Positions 16,749 through 25,232 of a stretch of DNA of 46,181 nucleotides are shown one piece after another. Within the stretch, counting starts at the first letter, position 1. Every line of letters begins with the position of its first letter. Made by a program: the position numbers and the translations under genes. The notes under the pieces were generated by a model, which ran no database searches, was not told the origin of the DNA, and saw nothing but the letters and a program-made list of their open reading frames with translations. Location: positions 1-46,181 of the forward strand of contig NZ_JAMBPR010000071.1 in the NCBI RefSeq assembly GCF_024206475.1. The letters run 5' to 3'. This DNA is from Paraburkholderia sp. CNPSo 3274. Its GTDB lineage: Bacteria > Pseudomonadota > Gammaproteobacteria > Burkholderiales > Burkholderiaceae.

Positions 16749-18155
16749 TTGATCCAGCTTCTCGCCCTCATCGGGGCGTTCCTGCTCGTTGCCCTCAACG
16801 GTTTCTTCGTCGCGGCCGAGTTCGGCCTCGTCAAGCTGCGCGCCACGCGCGTGCAGAGCCTCACGCAGCAGCACGGCCTGCGCGGCCGCCTGCTCGCCAA
16901 GGTTCATGGCCAGCTCGATGCCTATCTTTCCGCGTGCCAGCTCGGCATCACGCTCGCTTCGCTCGGCCTCGGCTGGATCGGTGAGCCGGCTTTCGCGCAA
17001 TTGCTCGCGCCGGTATTCGAACTGCTCGGCGTGCAATCAGCGCAACTCGTGCACGCCATCTCGCTGGTGTTCGCGTTCACGGTCATTTCGTTCCTGCACA
17101 TCGTGGTGGGCGAGCTTGCGCCGAAGTCGCTCGCCATCCGCCAGGCCGAGAAGATCTCGCTGTGGACGGCCATGCCGCTCTACGGCTTCTACTGGACCAT
17201 GTATCCCGCGATCTGGGTGCTCAATTCGAGCGCGAACGCGGTGCTGCGTCTCGCGGGCCTTGCGTCGGAGCATGGCCACGACACGCACTATTCGACCGAC
17301 GAACTCAAGCTGATCCTGCGCAGCCGCCGCGCCGCCGCCCAGGCCGAGGCGCATGACGCGATGCACGAGCCGCGTGGCGCAAAAGGCGCAAACAGCGCGG
17401 TGCCGCTGCTCCCCGCGCCGGCCGCGAACGCCTATAACGCCGACGAATGGAACACGCTCGCCCATTCGCTCGACTTCTCGCGCCTCACCATTTCCGACCT
17501 CATGCGGCCTACCCACGAAATGGTGGGCCTGCGCCGCGACCTGTCGCTGCGCGAGAACATGCAGATCGTGGCGCGCCATCGTTTCAGCCGCTACCCGCTG
17601 TTCGAAGACGCCGCGGGCGAACGCGTGGCGGGCCTTATCCACCTGAAGGACCTGCTGCTCGCGCGCGAGGCGGGCAACGCACTCAGCGATCTCGGCAAGT
17701 TCGTTCGCCCCGTGCAATACGTGCGGCCCGACACGCCCGCACTCGCGCTGTTTCGCCGCTTTCGCAAGGGCGCGCCGCATTTCGCGCTGGTGGGGCACAA
17801 GGGCGCCCGCCCGGTCGGCTTTCTCACGCTCGACAATCTGCTCGGCGCGCTCGTGGGCCAGATTCACGACGAGTTTCACCAGGCCGACACCGACTGGACC
17901 CGCATGGACGACGGCACGCTGATGGGCCGCGGCAGCCTGCCTGTGGTGTCGTTGGAGCAGGCGCTCGGCATCGACATCGACGAAGGGCGCGCGGAGTCGG
18001 TGGGCGGCCTCGTGATCCATGCGCTCAACGACCTGCCCACCGAAGGACAGCGCGTGGAGTTCGACCGCTTCGACATCGTCGTGAAGAAGATGAAGGGACC
18101 GCGCATCGTGCTCGTGCGCGTGTATCCGAAAGATCTCGAGGACGAGGGCGGCTGA
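16749..18155 (+). CDS. CNNM/CBS-domain membrane protein (hemolysin C/CorC family)
   Basis: The 468-residue protein starts at a TTG (MIQLLALIGAFLLVALNGFF), with GGAG about 9 bases upstream; the ATG at 16742 is in another frame. The first 190 residues or so form the DUF21/CNNM transmembrane domain. A linker rich in Ala follows, then two CBS motifs (about residues 250–375; MRPTHEMVGLRRD and PHFALVGHKGARPVGFLTLD). The C-terminal part is the CorC_HlyC transporter-associated domain. Such proteins have been tied to magnesium or other divalent cation export; the hemolysin name is historical. It is convergent with treY, with 18 bases between them. Confidence 0.93.
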   Translation: MIQLLALIGAFLLVALNGFFVAAEFGLVKLRATRVQSLTQQHGLRGRLLAKVHGQLDAYLSACQLGITLASLGLGWIGEPAFAQLLAPVFELLGVQSAQLVHAISLVFAFTVISFLHIVVGELAPKSLAIRQAEKISLWTAMPLYGFYWTMYPAIWVLNSSANAVLRLAGLASEHGHDTHYSTDELKLILRSRRAAAQAEAHDAMHEPRGAKGANSAVPLLPAPAANAYNADEWNTLAHSLDFSRLTISDLMRPTHEMVGLRRDLSLRENMQIVARHRFSRYPLFEDAAGERVAGLIHLKDLLLAREAGNALSDLGKFVRPVQYVRPDTPALALFRRFRKGAPHFALVGHKGARPVGFLTLDNLLGALVGQIHDEFHQADTDWTRMDDGTLMGRGSLPVVSLEQALGIDIDEGRAESVGGLVIHALNDLPTEGQRVEFDRFDIVVKKMKGPRIVLVRVYPKDLEDEGG

Positions 18156-18173
18156 GCGCGCCTCGCGTGCAGC

Positions 18174-21056
18174 CTAGCTGCGCGCGAGTGTGGCGAGCAC
18201 GGCAACGGGCATTGCGCTCAGGATGTCGCGCAGTGCGAGCGTACCGCCTTCGCGCACCGTGTGCGTTGCGTCGCTGAGCCAGTCGTGCAGCGTGGCTTGC
18301 GCACATCCCTTAGGCAATTCGACCGTCGTATCTTCCCAGCGTTCGGGCGCGACGAGGGGCGTGTCGCCTGCCAGCAACCCCGCCGCGAGGCGTGTGCCGA
18401 TCACAACGGCCCACGCATTGCCGTGATGGCGCGCGAACGCGATCACATGCGAGGCCTGCGCGCCGCTGACTGTGAGCGGTAGATAGTCGCCTTCGCGCAG
18501 CAGCTCGGGCGCGCTCGCTCGCAGCGCAAGCAGGCGGCGCACGGTGGCCAGTTTCACCTGTGCGTTGCGCCAGTCCTTCAGCTTCGAGGCGGGCGCTTGC
18601 TCGTCGAGCGCGGCCGCGCGGGCGGCATAATCGACAGGCCGCCGGTTATCCGGATCGACGAGGCTGAAATCCCACAGTTCGGTGCCCTGATAGAGATCGG
18701 GCACGCCCGGCGACGTGAGCCGCAGCACCGTTTGCAGCAGCGTATTGAGCGCCCCCACGGGCGCCACACGAGCGACGAATTCGGCAAGCGCCTGCAGGAA
18801 GCCGTCGCGCCGTTGCGGTGCGAGGATATCGAAGAGAAATGCCTGGCACTCCGATTCATAGGTTTCGTCGGGCGAGAGCCAGTTCGTGCGCAGCTTTGCT
18901 TCGCGCAACGCTTTGAGCAGCCACTTCGAGACGCGTTCCGCTAGCGCGTGCACGCCCGCTTCGTCGCCTGGGTCCAGTTCGGGCGGCCAGCAGCCCACCA
19001 GCGTTTGATACAGCATCGCCTCGGCGGACGGTCCCGGCGACCAGGCCGCGCCGGCCGCCCCGTCGTTGCGGCGATGCGTCTGGTTCAGCGTCGACCAGGC
19101 GCGCAGCGTGGCGCTCCAGTCGCCTGCGATCTCGCTCAGTACGGCGAGCCGCGCGCGCACGTCCTCGCCGCGCTTGTGGTCGTGCGTGGCCGTGGCGAGC
19201 AGCCCATAAGGACGCCGCTGGCGCAACCGGTTCGCCGCATGAAAGTCGTGTGGCGTGCGCGCGAAATCGTCGGGGTCCGCGCCCACTTCGTTACGCGAGA
19301 GCAAGCGGCCGTAGCGATAGAGCGCGGTGTCCTCCGTGGCCTTCGCCGCGAGCGGCGCGGTGAGCTGCGAGAACAGCGCGAGCGCCGTGCGTTGCGCGAT
19401 GAGCGCGTGGCTGAGCGGCGTATTCGCCTGATTGTTGCCCGCACTCGCGTTCGCGCCGGCCGGCGCGGCGCGTGGCGTCCTGGCACCGCCGCCGCCACTG
19501 TTGCCGCTGCCGCTGCTGATGTTGTTCGCGGCCGGTTCGGGCGCGCGTCCGCCGAGCCAACCATCGACCAGGTCGAGCGCCGCGAGGCTCGCGCGCGGCA
19601 GCGCGCGTCTCGCGGCTTCGAGCGCAACGTCGAAGTAACGACTGTCGAGCGCGCTGCGCAAGCCGTTCAGCGGATAGATCCGGTAGATCGGGAAGTACAC
19701 GGCCAGATGCGCGGCCACGCGATGCACCGACGCATAGGTGGTGTCGCGCGTGCCCGGAAGTTCGCGCGCGATGCGGTGCAGCGCGCGCGTCACATGGTCG
19801 AGTTCCGCGGGGAGATAGGCGGCCAGCATCTCGCGGCGCGCGTCCAGCGCGTAGGCCGCGAACGGACGGTCGTCGCCGGAAATGGCGGCCCACGCTTCGG
19901 CGAGCGGCGCTGCGCCCGCGGGATCGTGCAGCAAGGCGCCCACGTCGTTCATGAAGTCGTAGCCTGTCGTGCCTTGCACGGGCCAGTCGTCGCGCAGCGC
20001 TTCGCCTTGCGCGAGGATCTTCTCGACCACGATGAAAGGCGGCGTGGCGCGCAGCGAAGCGAGCCGTTGCCGCAGGCGTTCGCAGTACTCGCGCGGGTCC
20101 GCGAGCCCGTCGATATGGTCGATGCGCAGGCCGTCGATCACGCCGTCGGCGTAGAGGCGAAACATGAGCTTGTGCACGGCCTCGAACACGTCGTGACGTT
20201 CCACACGCACGCCGGCGAGCGCGGTGATGTCGAAGAAGCGCCGCCAGTTGATCTCGTCGGTGGCGGTGCGCCACCACGCGAGCCGGAAGTGCTGGCGCTC
20301 CAGCAGACGGTGCAGCCGCTCGCGCGGCACCGGGTCGCCACTTGAATAGGATTCCAGAACGAAGTCGATGGGGTCCGTGCCGGCACGCTCGACGAACGCG
20401 CGCAGCGCGTCGCGCCCGGCGGCGGCGCGCGCCTGATCGTCGGGCTGGGTCGTGATGCCCTGGAAGGGCCCGGCGAGCGTATTGAGATCGGCGCGGTTCG
20501 CGGACTGCAGGAGCGCCGCGTAGTCGGCAGGGCAGATCGGGCACACGTGCGGCCCGTACTGCACGTAAAAGCGCGCTGCGGCGGGGTCGAACTTCAGCTC
20601 GATGCGGCCTGCGGCGAGTTCTTCGCCGTACTGTGCGCCGAGAAAGGGCATCAGCACCTTGCCGCGCAGGGCTGGGTCGGGCGAGTGCCAGTCCACGTCG
20701 AAGTGGCGCGCGTACGCGCTGTGACGTCCCCATTCGAGGATGTCCAGCCACCAGGCGTTGTGGCCGCCGCCCACGCCCATGTGATTCGGCACGAAGTCGG
20801 CGATGATGCCCATGCCGCGCTCGTGCACTTTCGCGGCGAAGCGGCGCAGTGCCCCTTCGCCGCCCAGTTCGGCGCTCACCGTTCCGTAGTCGACGGTGTC
20901 GTAGCCGTGCATCGATCCGGGCTGCGCGGTCGTGACGGGAGAAAGATAGAGATGGCTCACGCCGAGCGCGGCGAAGTAGTCGAGCTGCGCGAGCGCGTCG
21001 ACGAACGTGAAGCCGTGATGGAGCTGCAGGCGCAGCGTCGCGCGAGGGTGTGTCAT
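18174..21056 (-). CDS. treY: Malto-oligosyltrehalose synthase
   Basis: TreY is a GH13 enzyme that converts the reducing-end alpha-1,4 bond of a maltodextrin to an alpha,alpha-1,1 bond, giving maltooligosyltrehalose for TreZ. The start MTHPRATLRL gives 960 residues. Catalytic positions are the nucleophile Asp313 (GLRIDHIDG), acid/base Glu345 (IVVEKIL) and Asp626 (THDHKRGED). LTSPGVPDLYQGTELWDFSLVDPDNRRPVD is split across the C-terminal region as in the family. The ATG overlaps the malQ stop in ATGA, so translation is probably coupled. A Gly/Ser/Asn/Ala-rich insert at about 505–547 is unusual. It is the last gene of the seven-gene operon. Confidence 0.96.
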   Translation of the reverse strand: MTHPRATLRLQLHHGFTFVDALAQLDYFAALGVSHLYLSPVTTAQPGSMHGYDTVDYGTVSAELGGEGALRRFAAKVHERGMGIIADFVPNHMGVGGGHNAWWLDILEWGRHSAYARHFDVDWHSPDPALRGKVLMPFLGAQYGEELAAGRIELKFDPAAARFYVQYGPHVCPICPADYAALLQSANRADLNTLAGPFQGITTQPDDQARAAAGRDALRAFVERAGTDPIDFVLESYSSGDPVPRERLHRLLERQHFRLAWWRTATDEINWRRFFDITALAGVRVERHDVFEAVHKLMFRLYADGVIDGLRIDHIDGLADPREYCERLRQRLASLRATPPFIVVEKILAQGEALRDDWPVQGTTGYDFMNDVGALLHDPAGAAPLAEAWAAISGDDRPFAAYALDARREMLAAYLPAELDHVTRALHRIARELPGTRDTTYASVHRVAAHLAVYFPIYRIYPLNGLRSALDSRYFDVALEAARRALPRASLAALDLVDGWLGGRAPEPAANNISSGSGNSGGGGARTPRAAPAGANASAGNNQANTPLSHALIAQRTALALFSQLTAPLAAKATEDTALYRYGRLLSRNEVGADPDDFARTPHDFHAANRLRQRRPYGLLATATHDHKRGEDVRARLAVLSEIAGDWSATLRAWSTLNQTHRRNDGAAGAAWSPGPSAEAMLYQTLVGCWPPELDPGDEAGVHALAERVSKWLLKALREAKLRTNWLSPDETYESECQAFLFDILAPQRRDGFLQALAEFVARVAPVGALNTLLQTVLRLTSPGVPDLYQGTELWDFSLVDPDNRRPVDYAARAAALDEQAPASKLKDWRNAQVKLATVRRLLALRASAPELLREGDYLPLTVSGAQASHVIAFARHHGNAWAVVIGTRLAAGLLAGDTPLVAPERWEDTTVELPKGCAQATLHDWLSDATHTVREGGTLALRDILSAMPVAVLATLARS

Positions 21057-23296
21057 GGCGTCGGCTTCTTTTCGGGCGCGCTTGGCGCCGCGCTGGCGGT
21101 TGAGTTGGCGTCGATCGCGCCTGCACCGGCGCTCGGGTCGGCCTGCGAGCGCGCGACGGCCTCGCGTGCGCGTATGACGGCTTCGAGGCGCGCGGCGACG
21201 GCCGGATCGGCGAACAGCGACTCGACGGGCAGCGGCAGGCGGCGGCGCCAGTTCGGATGCTCGTCGATCGAGCCGGGCAGATTCGGCTGGTCGGACAACG
21301 CTAGCAGGTCTTCGAGCGGGCAGGTGACGAGCGGGCTCCTCGTTGCCGCGACATAGGCGAGCGCGGCATTCACGGGCGGTTCGTCGGCCGGCGGCGGATC
21401 GGTGTCGCGCGGCGCGAGCCCGCTGTGCTGCAGCGCATGCCAGAGCGCGACGCGATCTGTCGCGCGCCGCGCGTGGTCGAGCGCGACGGGGTCGAGTCCG
21501 TCGGCACGCGGGAGCGTCTGGCCGATGCGGTTGCGCCAGTCGATGTCCGCGCCGCTCCACCAGCCCGCGACGGTCGGCAGATCATGGGTGGTGGTCGTCG
21601 CGACGCCGTGCGGGTCCCAGCGCGCGGGCGCGAGAAAGCCCTTGCCGTCGTGCTCGAACCACAGCACGCGAATGCCATAGAGGCCGTGCGCGGCGAGCCG
21701 CTCGCGCAGCCCTGGCGGCACGGTGCCGAGGTCTTCGCCAATCACGATCGCGCGATGCCGCCACGATTCGAGCGCGATGAGCCGCACGAGGTCGTCGAAC
21801 GGGTAGCGCAGATACGCGCCGTGGCGCGCGCTTTCGCCTTCGGGCACGAGCCAGAGCCTGCGCAGCCCGAGGATATGGTCTATGCGCACGCCGCCGGCAT
21901 GGGCGAAGGCCGCGCGCAGCATGTCGATGAACGCGCGAAAGCCGTTGTTGTGCATGGCGCGCGGCGAGAACGTCGTGAGGCCCCAGCTTTGCCCGGCTTG
22001 GTTGAAGATGTCGGGCGGTGCGCCGACCGAAACGCGTTGCAGCATGTCCTGCGGCAGCGACCACGCGTGCGAGCCGGCGCCGTCGCAGCCCACGGCGAGG
22101 TCGGCGACGAGGCCGATCGCCATGCCGGCCTCGCGCGCGCTGCGCTGCGCGCCCGAGAGCCCTTGCGCCGCGAGCCATTGCAGGAAGCAGTGAAAGTCGA
22201 CTTCGCGACGGTGCTCTTGCGCAAACGTCGCCACGTCGGCGCTGCGCGGGTCGCGCAGCGGCTCGGGCCAGTCGCGCCAGTGGCGCTCGCCGCCGGGGCC
22301 GCGCAGCATGGCTTCCTGCAGCGCCTCGAAACGCGCGTGATCTTCGAGCGCCTCGCCGCCCTGCGCGCGGAAGGCGTCGAAGGCGGCGGCACGCGGCGAG
22401 CCGCTCGCGCGCTCTTCCGTGTCGAAGCGCTCGAACAGCGCGCGCAGCACCTTGAGCTTGAGTGGCAACGCACGTTGCCAGTCCACGAGCGGCGCGGCTT
22501 CGAGTTCGCGCCAGGCGTCGCCCGCGTTCGCGGCCACGCTCGCGTCGTGCGCGGCCTTGGCGCCGAATGCCGCATTCGGGTCGATATGCGCGACGTTGAC
22601 CCACAGGCGCGACGAAGGCGAATAAGGGCTGAAGTGTCCCGGCTCGGCGCTGAACATCGCATGGGTCGGGCTCACCGCGAGCGCCTGCGCGCCGCGCCGC
22701 GCGCTTTCGCTCGCCAGCAAGGCAAGCGCGGTGTAGTCGCCGATCCCGCCGTCGCCATTGCGTCGTAGTCCATACAATTGTGCGGCGAGCCCCCACAGCG
22801 GCGGCACCGTGCCGCTTTCGCCGTGACGTGCGTGCCAGGCGTCGGCGACGGTATGGCAGTGCGGCGGCGCGACCGCGATCGTCAAGCGATGGTCGTTGAC
22901 TGTCAGCGTGTGGTAGCCCGGCTCGGCAAGCGGCGCGAGCAGCGCGCTCTCGCCGCGCGGCGAGGTGAAGCGGCCCTCGATATGCTCGCCGCTTTCGAGG
23001 TCGATACGATAGTGGCTGCCCGCGCGTACGGCCGAATGCGGCAACTCGATCGCGCTGTCGTATTCGGCGGTGATGAGCGGCGGCAGTCGCCGTGCCGACT
23101 GTTCCGCGTTGAGCGTGGAGGTGCTCTGGCGGATTTGCGTGGCGTTGGCGCAAGGCAGGCCCGCGCATTCCAGCAGAGCGGCGAGCGTGCTGTTGGGCAC
23201 GCGCTGCACGGCGCCGTGCGCGTCGGTCCATTCGACCTCGAAGCCCGCGCGTGCGGCGAGGGTCGCGAGCGTTTCGCTGCGGCGCGCCGTGCTCAT
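21053..23296 (-). CDS. malQ: 4-alpha-glucanotransferase (amylomaltase)
   Basis: MalQ moves maltosyl and longer dextrinyl units between alpha-1,4-glucans (GH77). The 747-residue protein has an N-terminal extension typical of the long bacterial MalQ type, followed by the barrel. Catalytic residues are Asp473 (GVRIDHILGL), Glu521 (VIGEDLGTVP) and Asp572 (TTHDLPTVAGWW). GAG-GAG ahead of the ATG is a good ribosome binding site, and the start overlaps the treZ stop in ATGA. In this operon it would rebuild chains too short for TreY and use glucose or maltose from debranching. Confidence 0.95.
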   Translation of the reverse strand: MSTARRSETLATLAARAGFEVEWTDAHGAVQRVPNSTLAALLECAGLPCANATQIRQSTSTLNAEQSARRLPPLITAEYDSAIELPHSAVRAGSHYRIDLESGEHIEGRFTSPRGESALLAPLAEPGYHTLTVNDHRLTIAVAPPHCHTVADAWHARHGESGTVPPLWGLAAQLYGLRRNGDGGIGDYTALALLASESARRGAQALAVSPTHAMFSAEPGHFSPYSPSSRLWVNVAHIDPNAAFGAKAAHDASVAANAGDAWRELEAAPLVDWQRALPLKLKVLRALFERFDTEERASGSPRAAAFDAFRAQGGEALEDHARFEALQEAMLRGPGGERHWRDWPEPLRDPRSADVATFAQEHRREVDFHCFLQWLAAQGLSGAQRSAREAGMAIGLVADLAVGCDGAGSHAWSLPQDMLQRVSVGAPPDIFNQAGQSWGLTTFSPRAMHNNGFRAFIDMLRAAFAHAGGVRIDHILGLRRLWLVPEGESARHGAYLRYPFDDLVRLIALESWRHRAIVIGEDLGTVPPGLRERLAAHGLYGIRVLWFEHDGKGFLAPARWDPHGVATTTTHDLPTVAGWWSGADIDWRNRIGQTLPRADGLDPVALDHARRATDRVALWHALQHSGLAPRDTDPPPADEPPVNAALAYVAATRSPLVTCPLEDLLALSDQPNLPGSIDEHPNWRRRLPLPVESLFADPAVAARLEAVIRAREAVARSQADPSAGAGAIDANSTASAAPSAPEKKPTP

Positions 23297-25194
23297 GCGT
23301 AGGGCTCCTCGCGGTGCATGACGCGCGCGTCGTGTTCGCTCGAATACTCGGGCACGTCGCCGGTGAGCCACGCAATGCAGGCGCTCTCGGGCAGCACGCC
23401 ATTGTCGGCATGGTCGCGCGCGCGCGGCGGCGTTTCGAAGATCACCATACCCTCGGGCCGTGGACTGAGCGTCGCGCCGTCGCGGCCCAGGTTCAGCGCG
23501 ACCGTGAGCGTTTCGCCGTCGTCGAGGCGCCAGCGCGCGACGAGCGCGGCGAGGCCGTTCGCGGCGTCGTCGGCGAGCACGGTCGCGCCGAGCGCCCGTG
23601 CGTGGCGCAGGCGCGGCATGAGCAAATGCGCGCGCACGCACAGCGCCGATTGATAGAAGTGCATCCATTCGCGCCGTTCGCCGTCGAGCGGCGCGTCAGC
23701 CGGCGGCGACGAATTCACGAAGGTCTGCAGATCGTTCGGATCGGGGATGCGCGCACGGCTTGCTTCGTCGTCGAACGCGCTGAATGCCTTGAATTCGCGG
23801 CGGCGGCCTTCGCGTACCGCATCGGCGAGCTGGCCGGTGAATGCTGTGAAGAACTGGAACGGCTGCGTCGAGCCGTATTCCTCTTCCATGAAGAGCAGCG
23901 GAATTTGCGGCGAAAGCAGCAGCATTGCCGTGGCCGCGCGCAGGGCGTCATCGTCGGCCAGCGTGCGCAGCCGGTCGCCGAGCGCGCGGTTGCCGATCTG
24001 GTCGTGGTTCTGCAAAAACATGACGAACGCGGTGGGCGGCAGGTGCGCGCTCGGTTCGCCGCGCGGCTTGCCCGCGTGTACGGGCGACGGGTCGCCCTGG
24101 TACACGAAGCCTTCGCCGAGCACGCGCGCGAGTTTGCCGATGGGGGAATCCTTGAAGGCGCGATAGTAGCCTTCCGATTCGCCGGTCAGCAGCACGTGAA
24201 AGCAGTGATGCGCGTCGTCGTTCCATTGCGCGCTGAAGTGCGATTCGAGCAGATTGGCTTCGTTGTGCTCGTTTTCGAGCACAAGGTGCACATGCCGGCC
24301 GGGCTCGACGCGCGCCTTCACGTGGTCGGCCAGCTCGCGCAGCCAGTCGGTGTTGCCGATCGCGTGCGCAGCGTCGATGCGCAGACCGTCGAAGCGATAT
24401 TCCGTGAGCCAGTAGAGCGCGTTGTCGCAGTAGAAGTCGCGCACTTCGAAGCGGTCGAAGTCGAGCGCTTCGCCCCACGGCGTCTTCACATCCTCGCGGA
24501 AAAACGGCTTGGCGTAGTGGCCAAGCCAGTTCCCGTCGGGGCCAAAGTGGTTGTACACGACGTCGATGAACATCTGCAGCCCCAGCCCATGCGCGGCATC
24601 GACAAGCGCTTTCAGTTCGTCAGGACTGCCATAGGCCGCGTGCGGCGCGTAAGGCAGCACGACGTCGTAGCCCCACCCGCGCTCGCCCGGATAGTCGTTG
24701 AGCGGCATGAGCTCGACGGCCGTCACGCCAAGCGCTGCGAGCGCAGGCAGACGTTTCATGACTCCCTGATATCCGCCCAGCGCGCCCACGTGCAGTTCGT
24801 AGATCACGGTTTCTTCCCAGGGGCGTCCTTGCCAGTGTGCATGCTGCCAGGCGTACGCGCGCGGGTCGAGCACTTCGCTCGGCCCGTGCACGCCCTGCGG
24901 CTGGAACCGCGATGCGGGGTCGGGTACGCGTTGCTGGCCGTCGATGCAGTAGCGATACAGCGTGCCCGGTCCGCACGGCGCCTGCGCTTCGAACCAGCCG
25001 TTGCCGCTCGGCGTCATGTCGAGCGGCGGCGTGTCCCTCACGTTCTCGAACACGACCTGCACCGTTTGACACGACGGCGCCCAAAAGCGAAAGCGCGTAT
25101 GCGGCTGCGCGTGCGCCGCGCCGATCAACTGCGCGCCGAACGGCAGGCAATGCATGTACTGGCGGGTGTGCGGATCGTGCGAAAGCGGGGACAT
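23293..25194 (-). CDS. treZ: Malto-oligosyltrehalose trehalohydrolase
   Basis: TreZ cuts the alpha-1,4 bond next to the trehalose unit of maltooligosyltrehalose and releases trehalose. The protein has an N-terminal CBM48-like beta domain (FGAQLIG, FRFWAPSCQTVQVVF) and a GH13 barrel. Catalytic residues are Asp274 (FDGLRIDAAHAI), Glu307 (LVLENEHNEA) and the Asp in FLQNHDQIGNR. The start at 25194 (633 residues) has AGGA 7 bases upstream. An in-frame ATG at 25236 would add 14 residues and overlap the glgX stop in ATGA; it lacks a ribosome binding site but would fit the coupling seen elsewhere in the operon. Confidence 0.95.
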   Translation of the reverse strand: MSPLSHDPHTRQYMHCLPFGAQLIGAAHAQPHTRFRFWAPSCQTVQVVFENVRDTPPLDMTPSGNGWFEAQAPCGPGTLYRYCIDGQQRVPDPASRFQPQGVHGPSEVLDPRAYAWQHAHWQGRPWEETVIYELHVGALGGYQGVMKRLPALAALGVTAVELMPLNDYPGERGWGYDVVLPYAPHAAYGSPDELKALVDAAHGLGLQMFIDVVYNHFGPDGNWLGHYAKPFFREDVKTPWGEALDFDRFEVRDFYCDNALYWLTEYRFDGLRIDAAHAIGNTDWLRELADHVKARVEPGRHVHLVLENEHNEANLLESHFSAQWNDDAHHCFHVLLTGESEGYYRAFKDSPIGKLARVLGEGFVYQGDPSPVHAGKPRGEPSAHLPPTAFVMFLQNHDQIGNRALGDRLRTLADDDALRAATAMLLLSPQIPLLFMEEEYGSTQPFQFFTAFTGQLADAVREGRRREFKAFSAFDDEASRARIPDPNDLQTFVNSSPPADAPLDGERREWMHFYQSALCVRAHLLMPRLRHARALGATVLADDAANGLAALVARWRLDDGETLTVALNLGRDGATLSPRPEGMVIFETPPRARDHADNGVLPESACIAWLTGDVPEYSSEHDARVMHREEPYA

Positions 25195-25232
25195 GGTGGA
25201 TTCCTGGTTTGCTTCCTCATTGCTTCCTTGAC

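Noticed and set aside
16749..18155. Hemolysin function for the CNNM/CBS protein
   Set aside because: The label is inherited from early annotation of the family; the domains indicate a membrane protein linked to cation transport, and nothing suggests a toxin.
21057..21560. N-terminal extension of TreY by 168 residues
   Set aside because: The extension lies inside malQ in another frame; the ATG at 21056 overlaps the malQ stop and begins the conserved sequence.
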